A DNA stretch of 64,000 bases from Alkalilimnicola ehrlichii (GTDB lineage Bacteria > Pseudomonadota > Gammaproteobacteria > Nitrococcales > AK92): positions 1-64,000 of the forward strand of contig NZ_NFZV01000017.1 of the NCBI RefSeq assembly GCF_003399765.1. Reading direction: 5' to 3'. A program made the position numbers and the translations under genes. Shown in pieces: positions 1 through 9,299 of this stretch. The stretch's first letter is position 1, and each line of letters opens with the position of its first letter. Below the pieces are notes generated by a model. The model was not told the DNA's origin, ran no database searches, and worked only from the letters and a program-made list of their open reading frames with translations.

Positions 1-1
1 G

Positions 2-1660
2 CAGCGCACCGAGCCGATTCGCCTTGTGCGCCGTGAGTTGGGGCCGGATGAGGACGAGCCGATGCAAGGCGCGGACGTGGCGATGCTGGAGGAAATGTTA
101 TGGCAGTTGGGACTGAGTCCGCAGCAGGGACCGAACGAGCAAAACCCCTACTCCGGTCAGATAGGCGCGCGGATCGCGAGCAACCGCGCAGGTCTCCCCG
201 ATGGCCCGGTCACGACGGAGACGTGCCAAGGCGAGCCTGCCGATCGCCGAGACGCCTACTACAGTGGGTGGTTTGCGCAATGCTCCGTCGGGCGCGTGTC
301 TATGGAAGGTATGGTGCGCCGATTCCAGGCGCGCAATTTCTCCGATGGCCGAGTGCTGCTACGACATCTGCGAGACGATGCTTCAGGTGTCGTGGATGAA
401 AGCACGCTGAATTGGCTAGGCCGTGACTGGTCCCTGTATCAGCGTGCGTACGAGGCATATGCCGACATCGGTAGTGGTGCCGGGGTGCTGGGGCCGGATG
501 TGCCGCAGTTCGCGGACTGGTTGGCAGACGCGGTGACAGTTTGGGAAGAGGGTTACGAGGGGGTGAGTTCTGTCCCGGAAACCTACACCCAGGCCCACCA
601 CCGAGACGTCCTGGAAGCCGCCGGGCTAGGTGCGAACAGCTATGCCGCCTACAGTCGACAACGGCTATTACGCGGTTGGATTACCCACGAATCAAGTTTC
701 CACTGGGGCAGCAACAGAGGTGGCAGTGGCGGCCGTCCCTACCAGCCGACCCCGTATCGGATGACCGAGGGCGGGGCGGACGAGCACGGTAGCTTGAGTT
801 TTAGCCAATTGCTCTACGCATTCCGTTTTGGCAGCTCTCCCTGCCGGGCCCATGGCGAGGCTGAGCTGAACCTGTACGACCCTCGGGAGAATGTTATGAC
901 GTTTGCGCTTCACACGGGCTCGGACAATTCAAGCGCTGAGGAAATGTCCAATTGTCATGGTGCGTTTCACCGTGCCTTCGTGAGCCGTGGGCACCCACAG
1001 GTGTATCGCCAGGACAGAGGAGCTGTGGCAGGTACGGAGCAGCATCTTGACGATCTTGTTGGGTTTCGTCACGGCGGTGGAGCGATTGTGCCGATTGATG
1101 AGGCGACGGAGGTGGACGCCTATGACACCTTTGCTCTGGGTGTTGCGGCGTACAATGGCGGGTTAGGCATGTTCGCCCGGTCTTGGCCGCGTTGGCTGAA
1201 GTACTGGCGGTTCGACCGGAACGCTGTGCGTAATAGCAATAGCACGATGGTGTGTTTCTCCTGTCGGTATTCGATCGAGGTGCGCAATTTTGAGCACTAT
1301 CTCAATCTCCCTTATCGGGAGTACATCTGGGCAGGGGAGATTTACAACGACAACGAGGTTCGAGAGGCGCTGATCGAAGCGTTTGAAGTCGAGCTGCAAG
1401 CAGCGTTCGGGGAGGAAGGCGCGGGGACGCGGCCCCTGGAGGAACTGCAGACGTGGGTGATGGAGCACGAGGACTTGGGCGAAGAGGCGTTTGCCGAGCG
1501 TGGAGTGCCGGATGTTGGGGAGCCAAAGTGGTGCTTTGCTTATGGGGAGCGGGAGTGGCGGGATCCGGAAAGAACGGAGGAAGGAGGGCTGGCCACCTTT
1601 GAGGATTATAGAAACTTTGCTTTGGCGGATGGTGAGCGGAGGGTGCCATGCGAGGATTGA
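2..1660 (+). CDS. Peptidoglycan-binding, lytic-transglycosylase-like protein (5' end outside window)
   Basis: The frame is open from base 2 and the residues before the first possible start (GTG at 26) already match a PG_binding_1 repeat, so the gene almost certainly begins upstream. Visible order: a first PG-binding helix pair (IRLVRREL, GADVAMLEEMLWQLG), a second half-repeat near residues 95-130 (MVRRFQARN, then GVVDESTLNWL), then a lytic-transglycosylase-like region. That region has an ESSF catalytic-glutamate-like motif (about residue 221), a downstream Gln in SLSFSQ, and AAYNGG (about residue 373), which correspond to motifs I, II and III of GH23-type transglycosylases. It therefore probably binds and cleaves cell-wall glycan strands. 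No signal peptide is visible in the part present. It overlaps the next gene by 13 bp. A phage endolysin or a secreted effector are both possible. Confidence 0.7.
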   Translation, partial: QRTEPIRLVRRELGPDEDEPMQGADVAMLEEMLWQLGLSPQQGPNEQNPYSGQIGARIASNRAGLPDGPVTTETCQGEPADRRDAYYSGWFAQCSVGRVSMEGMVRRFQARNFSDGRVLLRHLRDDASGVVDESTLNWLGRDWSLYQRAYEAYADIGSGAGVLGPDVPQFADWLADAVTVWEEGYEGVSSVPETYTQAHHRDVLEAAGLGANSYAAYSRQRLLRGWITHESSFHWGSNRGGSGGRPYQPTPYRMTEGGADEHGSLSFSQLLYAFRFGSSPCRAHGEAELNLYDPRENVMTFALHTGSDNSSAEEMSNCHGAFHRAFVSRGHPQVYRQDRGAVAGTEQHLDDLVGFRHGGGAIVPIDEATEVDAYDTFALGVAAYNGGLGMFARSWPRWLKYWRFDRNAVRNSNSTMVCFSCRYSIEVRNFEHYLNLPYREYIWAGEIYNDNEVREALIEAFEVELQAAFGEEGAGTRPLEELQTWVMEHEDLGEEAFAERGVPDVGEPKWCFAYGEREWRDPERTEEGGLATFEDYRNFALADGERRVPCED

Positions 1661-2628
1661 ATGCAATGAAGGCGCGAATGGCTTTGCTAGTGATGTTGCT
1701 GCCGGCAACGGTATACGCGCTGGATTTGACTGCCGGTAAGTCTGAGGCGGATGCCCCGGCTCTATTTATCGAGTTGTATAAGCAGAGGTTGTCGCCCGTC
1801 ACAGTCGTTGAAGATTGGCAAAATGAGAAGAACTATTTTTACCTTTCTCGTGCCGGCAGTCTGCACTATTTCGATGCAGAAGCTGGAGAGCGCATAAGAG
1901 GCTGGCCCCTTACCCGCTGGGAGCACCAGCATGTTGTACCGGAGATAAGACGGCAATACGCAGAGTTTTTTGTCGCTTACCCCGACGAGCGCTATCCCTC
2001 GGCTCAGCACCACGGTGTCGGTTGTACGGGCCTATTGCCGCTACGCTATGGGGATCTTGAAGGTGGCGGCGAGTTGTCACTTGTGTTGATCCTGGCCCAC
2101 CATTTCGTGGTGTTTTCACCGGCGCATGAGGCGATCGTATTTGCCGAGGAGCTAAAGATCGATGATTGGCTTAGCGAGGAAGAGGCCGAGCAGCTCCGTG
2201 AATGGGGGCAGCGCGAGGAGGATGCGCAGTACCTGTCGCGTATCGCGAGCGAGTTCGATGTGATCCTGCCGGGGTATCGCGGCTACTCCAAGCTCTTCTT
2301 TGGCGATTTCGCTGGCAGCGGTGCCGCCGAGATTGTGATTTGGCGCAAGCTCTACCAATCTCGGGAGAAGGATGATCCGGTGGCAGGCTTTGAGCTCGAA
2401 CGTAATGAATGGCAACACTACCGGCGTCGCGCCAGTGATGGGCAGTATATTCCGCAGGGGACCCCGGAGGAGCTCATTCGCGCCTGGCTGAGCGAACGCG
2501 AGCTCACCTGGGCCGACGGTTACCCCCGTTACAGCGAATGCCCCGGCGAAGCCGGCGAACTGATTCCAGAGATGCACGACCCGCTGCTGAACGACCTGGA
2601 GGTGCTGCCGAACTTTGCCTACGAGTAG
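1648..2628 (+). CDS. Exported protein of unknown function, candidate immunity protein 1
   Basis: 326 residues starting with a short charged segment and a hydrophobic signal peptide ending at about VYA-LDL, so a periplasmic location is predicted. An internal ATG at 1666 is an alternative start and would give a more typical signal peptide. The start overlaps the end of the transglycosylase-like gene, so the two are translationally linked. The C-terminal third (KLFFGDF, IVIWRKLYQS, GFELE, ELTWADGYPRYSEC) aligns by eye with the same part of the next gene (KLFVLE, LFVWRKAYVS, GFTFE, ELRWREGWPSKSEC), so the two are paralogues. I do not recognise the family. An immunity role is inferred only from export, tandem duplication and linkage to a wall hydrolase. 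Confidence 0.7.
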   Translation: MRGLNAMKARMALLVMLLPATVYALDLTAGKSEADAPALFIELYKQRLSPVTVVEDWQNEKNYFYLSRAGSLHYFDAEAGERIRGWPLTRWEHQHVVPEIRRQYAEFFVAYPDERYPSAQHHGVGCTGLLPLRYGDLEGGGELSLVLILAHHFVVFSPAHEAIVFAEELKIDDWLSEEEAEQLREWGQREEDAQYLSRIASEFDVILPGYRGYSKLFFGDFAGSGAAEIVIWRKLYQSREKDDPVAGFELERNEWQHYRRRASDGQYIPQGTPEELIRAWLSERELTWADGYPRYSECPGEAGELIPEMHDPLLNDLEVLPNFAYE

Positions 2629-2803
2629 GGTGAGACGGACTAGGTGCGACGACCTCATCGGTTTCCGGGGCGCTGCTGCCGCATAGCGTCCAGACTCGCT
2701 TTGGCATTCACCCTGGCGGCGCACGAGGGGGCAGGTACTATTTTGGCTAAGGCGGTCGAAGCGGCGGTTTAGAGCATGAGTCGGATTCGGAGGAGGGATC
2801 TCA

Positions 2804-3925
2804 GTGCGACGGTTTTTAGCAGTGATTTTATTTGCGTGTGCTCCCAGCTTGGGCGCTCTGGAGTTTTTGCCGCTGGAGGAGTTCTACGTAGAGCAGTACG
2901 TGCAGCCCATTGATGACATGCCTTTCGAGCAAGCTAAGCGGGCGCTCTTGGATCAGCGAGAGCGTTATACCTACCCGTATGTGAAAGCGGCGATACGGCA
3001 TGAAAACGATGTCTTCATGGTCTACTTTAACGGAGGTGTCCGTGGCGAAGAGCGTAGTGAGCTTTCCAGAAAAAACTTACAGCGCCGCCAAGACGGTTTG
3101 CCGCAGATCCGCACGCCCGAGCCCTTCGGGGCATTGGCCTGGGTCAAGGACGGCGAGGTCCGTTATTTAAGGCAAGCATTTGGCACCCACGAGGTTGGGA
3201 GTGAAAGAACCTTCTGGGTTGAGTACCACCCCTACGAGCGATACGGCTGCCTTTACCAGTCCCCGTTACGACTGACCGAACACTTCGGCTCCGACTATCC
3301 GCTGCTGGTGTTTATTGGTGGCCGCGGGGAGCGCGGACCGCCGGTTTTGTATCAATCGGTGGCCGATTACATACAAGTGTCCTTCTTCTCCGGCAATGAA
3401 TTTCAGCACGAAGTGCGCACGATGCTCATGGCGCTGAACTATGGCGATGCCCGCCGCCCGTCGATCGATGAGCATGGCCCGTCCTGGCGTGACACGGCGT
3501 TCGACTTCCCGGCGGCGCATTTTGCTGTGGGGATCGATCCGCACTCGGAGCGTTGGGAGCGGTTTTTCCCGGTTCAGAGTGAAGCCGGTGAAGGCCGCCG
3601 AGTCTTTGGCAAACTGTTTGTGCTGGAACGCGATGACGCCGCGCCTGCGCTTTTCGTCTGGCGTAAGGCGTATGTGTCGTCCCTGAAGGAAGAGAGCTTC
3701 TCGGGCTTCACGTTTGAGAGCGAGGCTTACGAGATGTTCGAATTGACCGCCACAGCCGATGATTACCGCTTGGCGCCGCAGGCGCTCTCCCCCAGCGAGG
3801 GGCAAGCGTTGATCGAGCGGCATGAGCTCCGTTGGCGTGAGGGGTGGCCGTCGAAGAGCGAGTGCCATGACAGCGAAGGCGAGGAAATAGAGTTTTGGCG
3901 CGAAGGGATAACCATCCCCGGGTAG
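2804..3925 (+). CDS. Exported protein of unknown function, candidate immunity protein 2
   Basis: 373 residues from a GTG start with AGGAGG-like sequence upstream (near 2792). A clear signal peptide (MRRFLAVILFACAPSLGA) predicts export. It is paralogous to the preceding protein over its C-terminal half, sharing an I/VWRKxY motif, a GF-E block and a W-GxP/W-x-SEC ending. It carries an extra N-terminal domain of about 60 residues. The gap to the previous gene is 175 bp with no obvious ORF. Its stop codon lies inside a strong hairpin (3917-3943), which may end the three-gene module. Function unknown. Confidence 0.7.
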   Translation: MRRFLAVILFACAPSLGALEFLPLEEFYVEQYVQPIDDMPFEQAKRALLDQRERYTYPYVKAAIRHENDVFMVYFNGGVRGEERSELSRKNLQRRQDGLPQIRTPEPFGALAWVKDGEVRYLRQAFGTHEVGSERTFWVEYHPYERYGCLYQSPLRLTEHFGSDYPLLVFIGGRGERGPPVLYQSVADYIQVSFFSGNEFQHEVRTMLMALNYGDARRPSIDEHGPSWRDTAFDFPAAHFAVGIDPHSERWERFFPVQSEAGEGRRVFGKLFVLERDDAAPALFVWRKAYVSSLKEESFSGFTFESEAYEMFELTATADDYRLAPQALSPSEGQALIERHELRWREGWPSKSECHDSEGEEIEFWREGITIPG

Positions 3926-4641
3926 GGGTTGTCCCTACCCGGGTTCTGAATGCCGCTGTTTCAGTCGTCATTCCGATCTATAACGAAGTGGGCAGTTTAG
4001 AAAGAGTGGTCGGTGGCGTTGCCGCCGCGCTGCCTGAACTCGCCGTTGAGCATGAGATTGTCCTCGTCGATGACGGCAGCTCCGATGGGAGTGGCGCGAT
4101 TGTCGATCGTTTGGTCGCGGAGTCGTCCGTTGTTAAAGCGTTTAAGCACGACAAGCGACAAGGATACGGCGCTGCGCTCCGGACGGGATTTGCGGCGGCC
4201 AGTAAAGATTGGGTGGTGCTGTTTCCCGCCGACGGGCAATTTGATATTTCGGAGTTAAGAGGGCTGCTCCAACGCGGCTCATCGGCCGATCTTGTGGTCG
4301 GCTACCGCCGATTGCGGCGCGATGGCATTGTGCGGGCGTTAAATGCATGGTTATGGAATCGCGCCGTCCGCCTGCGGGTTGGTTATCTATGCCAGGATAT
4401 CGATTGCGGCTTCAAGCTGTTCCGGCGCGAGATATTCGATCAGGTGCGCTTAAGCTGCGATTCGGCGGCTATTGATACGGAATTGCTTATGCAGGCCAGA
4501 AGCCAAGGTTACGTGATCGATGAGATTGAGGTCACCCACCGACCGCGCTTGGCCGGGCGGGCAAGTGGGGCGGAAATCGGTGTGATCTTGCGTGCCGTCC
4601 GTGACCTGCTCGGGCTACGCAGGCCGTTGTCGGCGGGGTGA
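3895..4641 (+). CDS. Family 2 glycosyltransferase (polyprenyl-phosphate sugar synthase type)
   Basis: GT-A fold enzyme with an N-terminal SVVIPIYNE strand, a VDDGSSDGSG nucleotide-binding motif, FPADGQFD as the DxD-like site and a DIDCGFKLF acceptor-side motif. This is the pattern of DPM1/GtrB-like enzymes that transfer a sugar to dolichyl- or undecaprenyl-phosphate on the cytoplasmic face. It has no C-terminal membrane helices, unlike GtrB, so it is a soluble or peripheral form. No ATG is in frame. TTG 3895 has GAGGA nine bases upstream and is the best candidate, although it overlaps the previous gene and a hairpin. It is probably the donor-lipid maker for the ArnT-like transferases nearby. 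Confidence 0.8.
   Translation: MARRDNHPRVGVVPTRVLNAAVSVVIPIYNEVGSLERVVGGVAAALPELAVEHEIVLVDDGSSDGSGAIVDRLVAESSVVKAFKHDKRQGYGAALRTGFAAASKDWVVLFPADGQFDISELRGLLQRGSSADLVVGYRRLRRDGIVRALNAWLWNRAVRLRVGYLCQDIDCGFKLFRREIFDQVRLSCDSAAIDTELLMQARSQGYVIDEIEVTHRPRLAGRASGAEIGVILRAVRDLLGLRRPLSAG
3917..3943. other. Perfect 11-bp GC-rich hairpin spanning a stop codon
   Basis: CCCGGGTAGGG at 3917-3927 is exactly complementary to CCCTACCCGGG at 3933-3943, with a 5-nt loop. The left arm contains the TAG stop of the upstream gene. No T-tract follows on the plus strand, so it is not a textbook intrinsic terminator. It lies inside the first codons of the following glycosyltransferase if that gene starts at TTG 3895, and could affect its translation or transcript coupling. 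Confidence 0.6.
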
Positions 4642-4671
4642 TGTGAGAGGCAAGGGTCATGCAGCGTTTCC

Positions 4672-6309
4672 TTAGCGTGATCGACGTAGCTGAATAATAC
4701 GAAGGTCGTGGTGTGTCGTTTTCAGGGTGACTGCCCGATAGCCCTGTTGATGCAGCAAACGTCGGATTTCCTGCAACTGCTGTTCGGAGGCTCGATTACG
4801 GAAAATGTCCGCGACTAGCCAGATGTCGTGGTGTGCATGGTGCGACGCCAGGGCCCATTGAAGCCAGTCTGACGTTGTTTCGGTGGGCTGTAGTCCATCG
4901 CGCGTTGCGCCCAGTAGTAGGCCGAAATCGGAGCTGTCATAGGGGATAGTCACGCAGCGAAAGGATGCCTCGCTCGGAAGCGTGCAGCTTGTTCCTCCCT
5001 GCCACTGTACGCCGTAGCGTCGTAATTCGTAGAGCACCGGCAATTGCCGCATACCGGTTAACAGAAGGAGGTCGTTTTCCTGGATGGAATGCGACAACAA
5101 CTCGGCGGTGGCCGTTGCCGGTGGTCCGTACGCGACGGGTTCGGCTGCATAATAGCCATACAGGCGCTCGCCGGTGACGGTGATTAAGGTTGCGCCGAGG
5201 CCAACTGCAAGCCAAGCGCCTTTGGCTCCCCAGCGATGGAGTTGCCCCAAGCCCCAAGCGATTAACAGGAGAAACGCTGGGAGCACAATCATGTCGTAAC
5301 GACCGACGACATAGTAAGGGCGGACCCAGGATAGTAGCCACAGCCCTAGCAGCGGTAAGCAAAGGCTGACTAAGAGCCAAAGCGTTGCGCCGCTTTCCGG
5401 GTGGCGCGGTCGCTTGATAACAACGGCCAAGGCGCTGGCGACGAGTAGCAGCAAAATACCGAGGCCTAGGTAGAGCAAGGCTTTGTTTGGTTCCAGCGCC
5501 GAGAATTGCTTGAGAAACACCGGGGCGAACTCGGCGTGACTGCCAAGGCCGAGGATGACGAAGCTTTTAGGGAGTGCCCCCAGGGGCGGCGTGCGCTGCC
5601 AAACCTCCGCGATCCAGTGGTGAATCTCGCCCTGCCCCGCCCCGGCCGCCAAACTCGGCACGAGCCAGGCCGCCAGCGCGACCAACGCCGAGAGGAGCGC
5701 CAAAGCATAGGGTGTGAGGTGGCGTTTATAATCCGCTTGTAAGAGGACGGCCACCAAACTTGGGGCGAGGGCGAATAGGGCTAAGTAGTGGCTATAGAGC
5801 GCAAACGTTGCCGCGGCTGCAAAGAAAACCCATGCGATAGGCCGATGGGTTTGCAGTGCGCGCCACAGAGTGCCTAGGCACAGCATGAGTGCCAATAGCA
5901 GCATTGAGTAGGCGCGGGCCTCCTGAGCGTAGTAAATCGCCATTGGCGAGGCGGCTGTTAAAAGACCGGCGTATAAGGCCGTGCGGCGGTCGAATAAGGT
6001 CGCGGCCGTCCAGATTGCCGCTGCTACAAAACCCAGCCCGAATAAAGCTGATAATATTCTGATAGCCGCGGTGCTTTCGCCGACTACGCTCGTCCATAGC
6101 TTGAGTAGGGCGAAATAAAGGGGCGGGTTGCCTTCCCGAAGAAAGTCATCCGGCCAGCGACCGACGTGCGCCGCGAAGAATGAGAAAGCTTCGTCGGCCC
6201 ATAGCGGTTGGTTATCGATATGCAGCAGCCTTAGAGCCAGTGCCAGCAGGGTTATGCCGAGACAGGCAGCGGCGAAGAGCCGGGTGTTCAGTGTGCTGTC
6301 GCGGGGCAT
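4672..6309 (-). CDS. GT39/ArnT-like integral membrane glycosyltransferase
   Basis: 545 residues with about ten hydrophobic helices. The first loop carries WADEAF (the acidic catalytic motif of PMT/ArnT enzymes), followed by EGNPPLYF and YYAQEARAYS, all typical of the PMT_2 family. Such proteins move a sugar from a polyprenyl-phosphate carrier onto a protein or glycolipid on the periplasmic side. The soluble C-terminal part (about residues 400-545) is probably periplasmic. It is divergent from the GT2 gene at 6361 (51-bp gap) and convergent with the GT2 gene ending at 4641. The acceptor cannot be told from sequence. Confidence 0.8.
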   Translation of the reverse strand: MPRDSTLNTRLFAAACLGITLLALALRLLHIDNQPLWADEAFSFFAAHVGRWPDDFLREGNPPLYFALLKLWTSVVGESTAAIRILSALFGLGFVAAAIWTAATLFDRRTALYAGLLTAASPMAIYYAQEARAYSMLLLALMLCLGTLWRALQTHRPIAWVFFAAAATFALYSHYLALFALAPSLVAVLLQADYKRHLTPYALALLSALVALAAWLVPSLAAGAGQGEIHHWIAEVWQRTPPLGALPKSFVILGLGSHAEFAPVFLKQFSALEPNKALLYLGLGILLLLVASALAVVIKRPRHPESGATLWLLVSLCLPLLGLWLLSWVRPYYVVGRYDMIVLPAFLLLIAWGLGQLHRWGAKGAWLAVGLGATLITVTGERLYGYYAAEPVAYGPPATATAELLSHSIQENDLLLLTGMRQLPVLYELRRYGVQWQGGTSCTLPSEASFRCVTIPYDSSDFGLLLGATRDGLQPTETTSDWLQWALASHHAHHDIWLVADIFRNRASEQQLQEIRRLLHQQGYRAVTLKTTHHDLRIIQLRRSR

Positions 6310-6360
6310 GTGTCTGTGGTTGCTTGATTATGAAGAATAAGAAATGGCAGGGGGTTAGAT

Positions 6361-7125
6361 TTGCGGCTCGAATCGAACGTCTTGGTTTCGATCATTATCC
6401 CAGTTTTCAATGAAGCAGCAACTCTGCCAACGCTTTTGGCGCGTGTGGCAGCGGCGCCGTTTATGAAAGAGGTGATTGCTGTGGATGATGGTTCGACGGA
6501 TGACAGTGGCGAGCTGCTACGCGCGGTGAGCCGGGAGTGGCAGACGTCGGGCGACCCCGTCAAGCGGTTGATTGTGCTGCAGCACGGCGTTAATCGGGGC
6601 AAAGGTGCGGCGGTGCGAACCGCGCTGGCCCATGCTTCGGGCACCATTACGCTGATTCAGGACGCCGATCTCGAATACGACCCTAAGGACTACCCGGCTC
6701 TGCTCGCCCCTTTACTTGAAGAGCGCCTCGATGCGGTCTACGGCTCGCGCTTTCTCGGGGTTCGCAAGCGGCGGGGGTATCGCCTGAACGCGTTCGCCAA
6801 TGCCCTACTGACGCGATTCGCTAACCGCCTTCTTACCGGGCTCGAACTCACCGACCTGACCAGTTGTTATAAGGCGTTTCGTACCGAGCTGTTGCGAGAG
6901 TTGCCGTTGGTGCAGGAACGGTTCGGTTTCGAGGCGGAGGTGACCGCGCAGTTGGCTGAGCGTGGTGCCTGGATACGGGAGGTGCCGGTCAGCTACGATC
7001 CGCGCTCATACGCACAAGGTAAGAAGATCCGCTGGCGTGACGCTTGGCCAATTGTCCAGGTGATACTGGGGTCAGCGGCCCGTTCCCTTGGCGGTGGCGA
7101 ACCCATTGTGATTAGGCGCCGCTAA
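6361..7125 (+). CDS. Family 2 glycosyltransferase (dolichyl-P-mannose-synthase-like)
   Basis: 254 residues: VSIIIPVFNE, VDDGSTDDSG, QDADLEYDP (DxD) and LTDLTSCYKAF, the usual landmarks of bacterial DPM1-like GT2 enzymes making polyprenyl-phosphate sugars from nucleotide sugars. No membrane anchor. The start is probably TTG 6361; no ATG lies before the first conserved strand. Its TAA stop overlaps the ATG of the following membrane transferase, so donor-lipid synthesis and use appear co-translated. Confidence 0.8.
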   Translation: MRLESNVLVSIIIPVFNEAATLPTLLARVAAAPFMKEVIAVDDGSTDDSGELLRAVSREWQTSGDPVKRLIVLQHGVNRGKGAAVRTALAHASGTITLIQDADLEYDPKDYPALLAPLLEERLDAVYGSRFLGVRKRRGYRLNAFANALLTRFANRLLTGLELTDLTSCYKAFRTELLRELPLVQERFGFEAEVTAQLAERGAWIREVPVSYDPRSYAQGKKIRWRDAWPIVQVILGSAARSLGGGEPIVIRRR

Positions 7126-8891
7126 TGAGCTGCGTTGCCCAGGCCAACAGGCTACGGCCCTTGAGGTCGCTCGGTCGCTACTTGCGCCCCTTTCCGTCTT
7201 CGTCGCTCATCATGGCCCTGGGGGTGTTCGGCATTGCTTTTGCCATCCACCTTTGGCATATCGCGGCGCCGGCTGGGGGTGGAGCTGCGTTCGGCCTACC
7301 CGGTGTCGGACGCCTTTTTCTATTGGCAGGCGGCCTGGTATCGTGCCTTTATCGATGCCGATGGCGGTTTTATCGGCACCTTCATTCCCAACGGACCTTA
7401 TGTCTGGAGCCTGACGCAGTTTTATCGCTGGCTGGGTCCGGGGGCGGCGGTCCCCTTTTTACTGCACGCCGTTCTTTTGAGTGCAGCGGCGGCGTTTATG
7501 GCTCTGCTGAGCCGCGAGCTGTTCGACGCCCGCACGGGCTGGATCGCTGGGTTGTTAACGGCCTTCTGCGGCCCGTTGGTGTTCTTTGCCGGTTTAACCG
7601 TTAAGACTAACGTAATCCTGTGTCTGATCGCGGCGTCGCTGTGGTGTTTTTCCGCTATCTCAATCATCGAACGGCGTGGCCCTGGCTTTTGTTGGCGGTG
7701 CTGCTCGCCAGTCTTGCGACGTTGGAACGTCATAACATTGGTTTTCTGCCGCTGTTTTATTTGGGGTATGCCTTGTTGCTCGCGCTGCGGATGCCGCAGC
7801 CGGGGGCGGCTGTTGCGCGGACGGTGGCTGCCTTTGGCGGCGCTCTGGTGGTGTTTACGCTGGTTTCGGGGTGGGATTGGCGCCAGCCCGAGCAGGAGTT
7901 TTTCGCGCCAGTCGGTCTGAATGTCTATGTCGGCAACGCCCCGGGTTCGCGCGGCGGCTATACGCCGGTTGAGGGGTTGCGCAACGACGTGCTGGGTCAC
8001 TTTTTGCACGCCGCACCCTTTACCCGGGAGAAGCTCGGTTATGAGGCTAGTCGCGAAGAAGTCAGCGCCTACTGGGTTCGAAAGTCGGTGGATTATTATA
8101 GTAATCGCCCCGCCGAGTACCTTCAGTTGCAGTTGCGCAAGCTTGGTTTACTGCTCGCCGCCGAAGGTTATGGCTTGCCGGAGCAATACAGCGTCTGGCG
8201 CTGGAAGCGGCCTGCCCTGGCGGCGGCGATAGTCGACGGCGCGGTTATCCTCTCGCTGGCGGGAGGTGCTTTGCTCGTCTGGCCGGTATTGCGGCGTTAT
8301 CCCGCGGCGCGTTTTCTTCTGCTGTGTGCACTGACTTATGCGGCTACTCAGTGGTTGTTCTTTGTCGGCGAGCGATACCGTTTGACGCTCTACCTCTTGC
8401 TGTTGCCCTTCGCTGCGGTGGGCGTGCGCTGGGCGTTACAGGCTGTTTGGCGGCAGCGGGTTATTTATGCAGCGGTGGTTGGGCTCTTGTTCGGGGGCTC
8501 CCACGCGTTGACTTCGCTTTTGGATCATGGCGCCGGTTGGGCTGCGGACCGACACGCGCAAGCGGCCTGGGAGCTGGAGCAAGTGCATGCGCTAACTCCG
8601 TTTTACGATGCTCAGATTGCGGTGGCGAATGGCGCTGGCTGGCCTGCGTGGGCTGAGTTAGGGCGCACCGCCCTGGCCATGGGTTTCTTGCCCGATGCTG
8701 AATATTATGCCCGGCAAGCGGTTAGTAGGCGGGGCGAATCGATCGAGCCTTTCCTGTTGCTGGCCGAAATTTTGTTGGCGACTGACGACCATTATGCGCA
8801 GGAGCAATTGTGGTTGTTGCTTTCCCAGGTGACGGTCACAACGCCGCAGCAAGCGCGCGAGCTGCAGAAGATACGCCAGCTGCTGCGTTAG
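7125..8891 (+). CDS. Polytopic GT39-like membrane transferase with C-terminal TPR-like tail; frame broken twice
   Basis: ATG 7125 overlaps the preceding stop. Coding continuity requires two compensating shifts. At 7275-7279 (five G) one base is surplus: the frame passes from the hydrophobic IHLWHIAA segment to LRSAYPVSDAFFYWQ. At 7647-7651 (five T) one base is missing: from SLWCF to RYLNHRTAWPWLL. Restored, the protein is about 588 residues with many membrane helices in the first two thirds and a helical TPR-like end. SDAFFYW near the N terminus matches the acidic first-loop region of PMT-type transferases. Both breaks are in homopolymers, so sequence error is more likely than decay. The family assignment is moderate; it could also be a Wzy- or DUF-type membrane protein. 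Confidence 0.65.
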
Positions 8892-9006
8892 TACCCCTTA
8901 GCCGGTTCAGCAGCCTGGTAGGCGTCGCCCGGTGTTTGAACACGACGGAACGGAACCGCAGTTTACCTTTCGGTGGCATTGTGGACCTATGAAAGGAGCG
9001 TTTCCT

Positions 9007-9261
9007 ATGCGGATGAAAAAGCCGGTGGAGTCGGCGGTTGTCGCCGGGAGTTCGATGTTGGCGGTGATGGGCGTCGATTCGCTATTGAAAGCCGGGTGGC
9101 GGCGGACTCGGCACGAGGAGCCGCCGCTAGACCCTTCGCAGCCGGATATTCCGTGGCAGAAGGCGCTGATGTGGGTCGCCGTCTCCAGTCTGGCGATTGC
9201 GGTGGCGAAGTTTGTGGTGGCGCGGGGTGCTGCCGCACGCATGCGGCGGCAGCATTTTTAG
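9007..9261 (+). CDS. DUF4235 small membrane protein
   Basis: 84 residues with two hydrophobic segments flanking a basic/proline loop (WRRTRHEEPP, then DIPWQKALMWVAVSS), the pattern of DUF4235. ATG 9007 is preceded by AGGAG at 8994-8998, eight bases away, which favours it over upstream in-frame starts. Function unknown; it probably sits in the inner membrane. It stands alone between the transferase gene and convergent ridA. Confidence 0.65.
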   Translation: MRMKKPVESAVVAGSSMLAVMGVDSLLKAGWRRTRHEEPPLDPSQPDIPWQKALMWVAVSSLAIAVAKFVVARGAAARMRRQHF

Positions 9262-9299
9262 TCGCTAAGCCCGCACCCGGCCGACTCGGAGGCCGTTTC

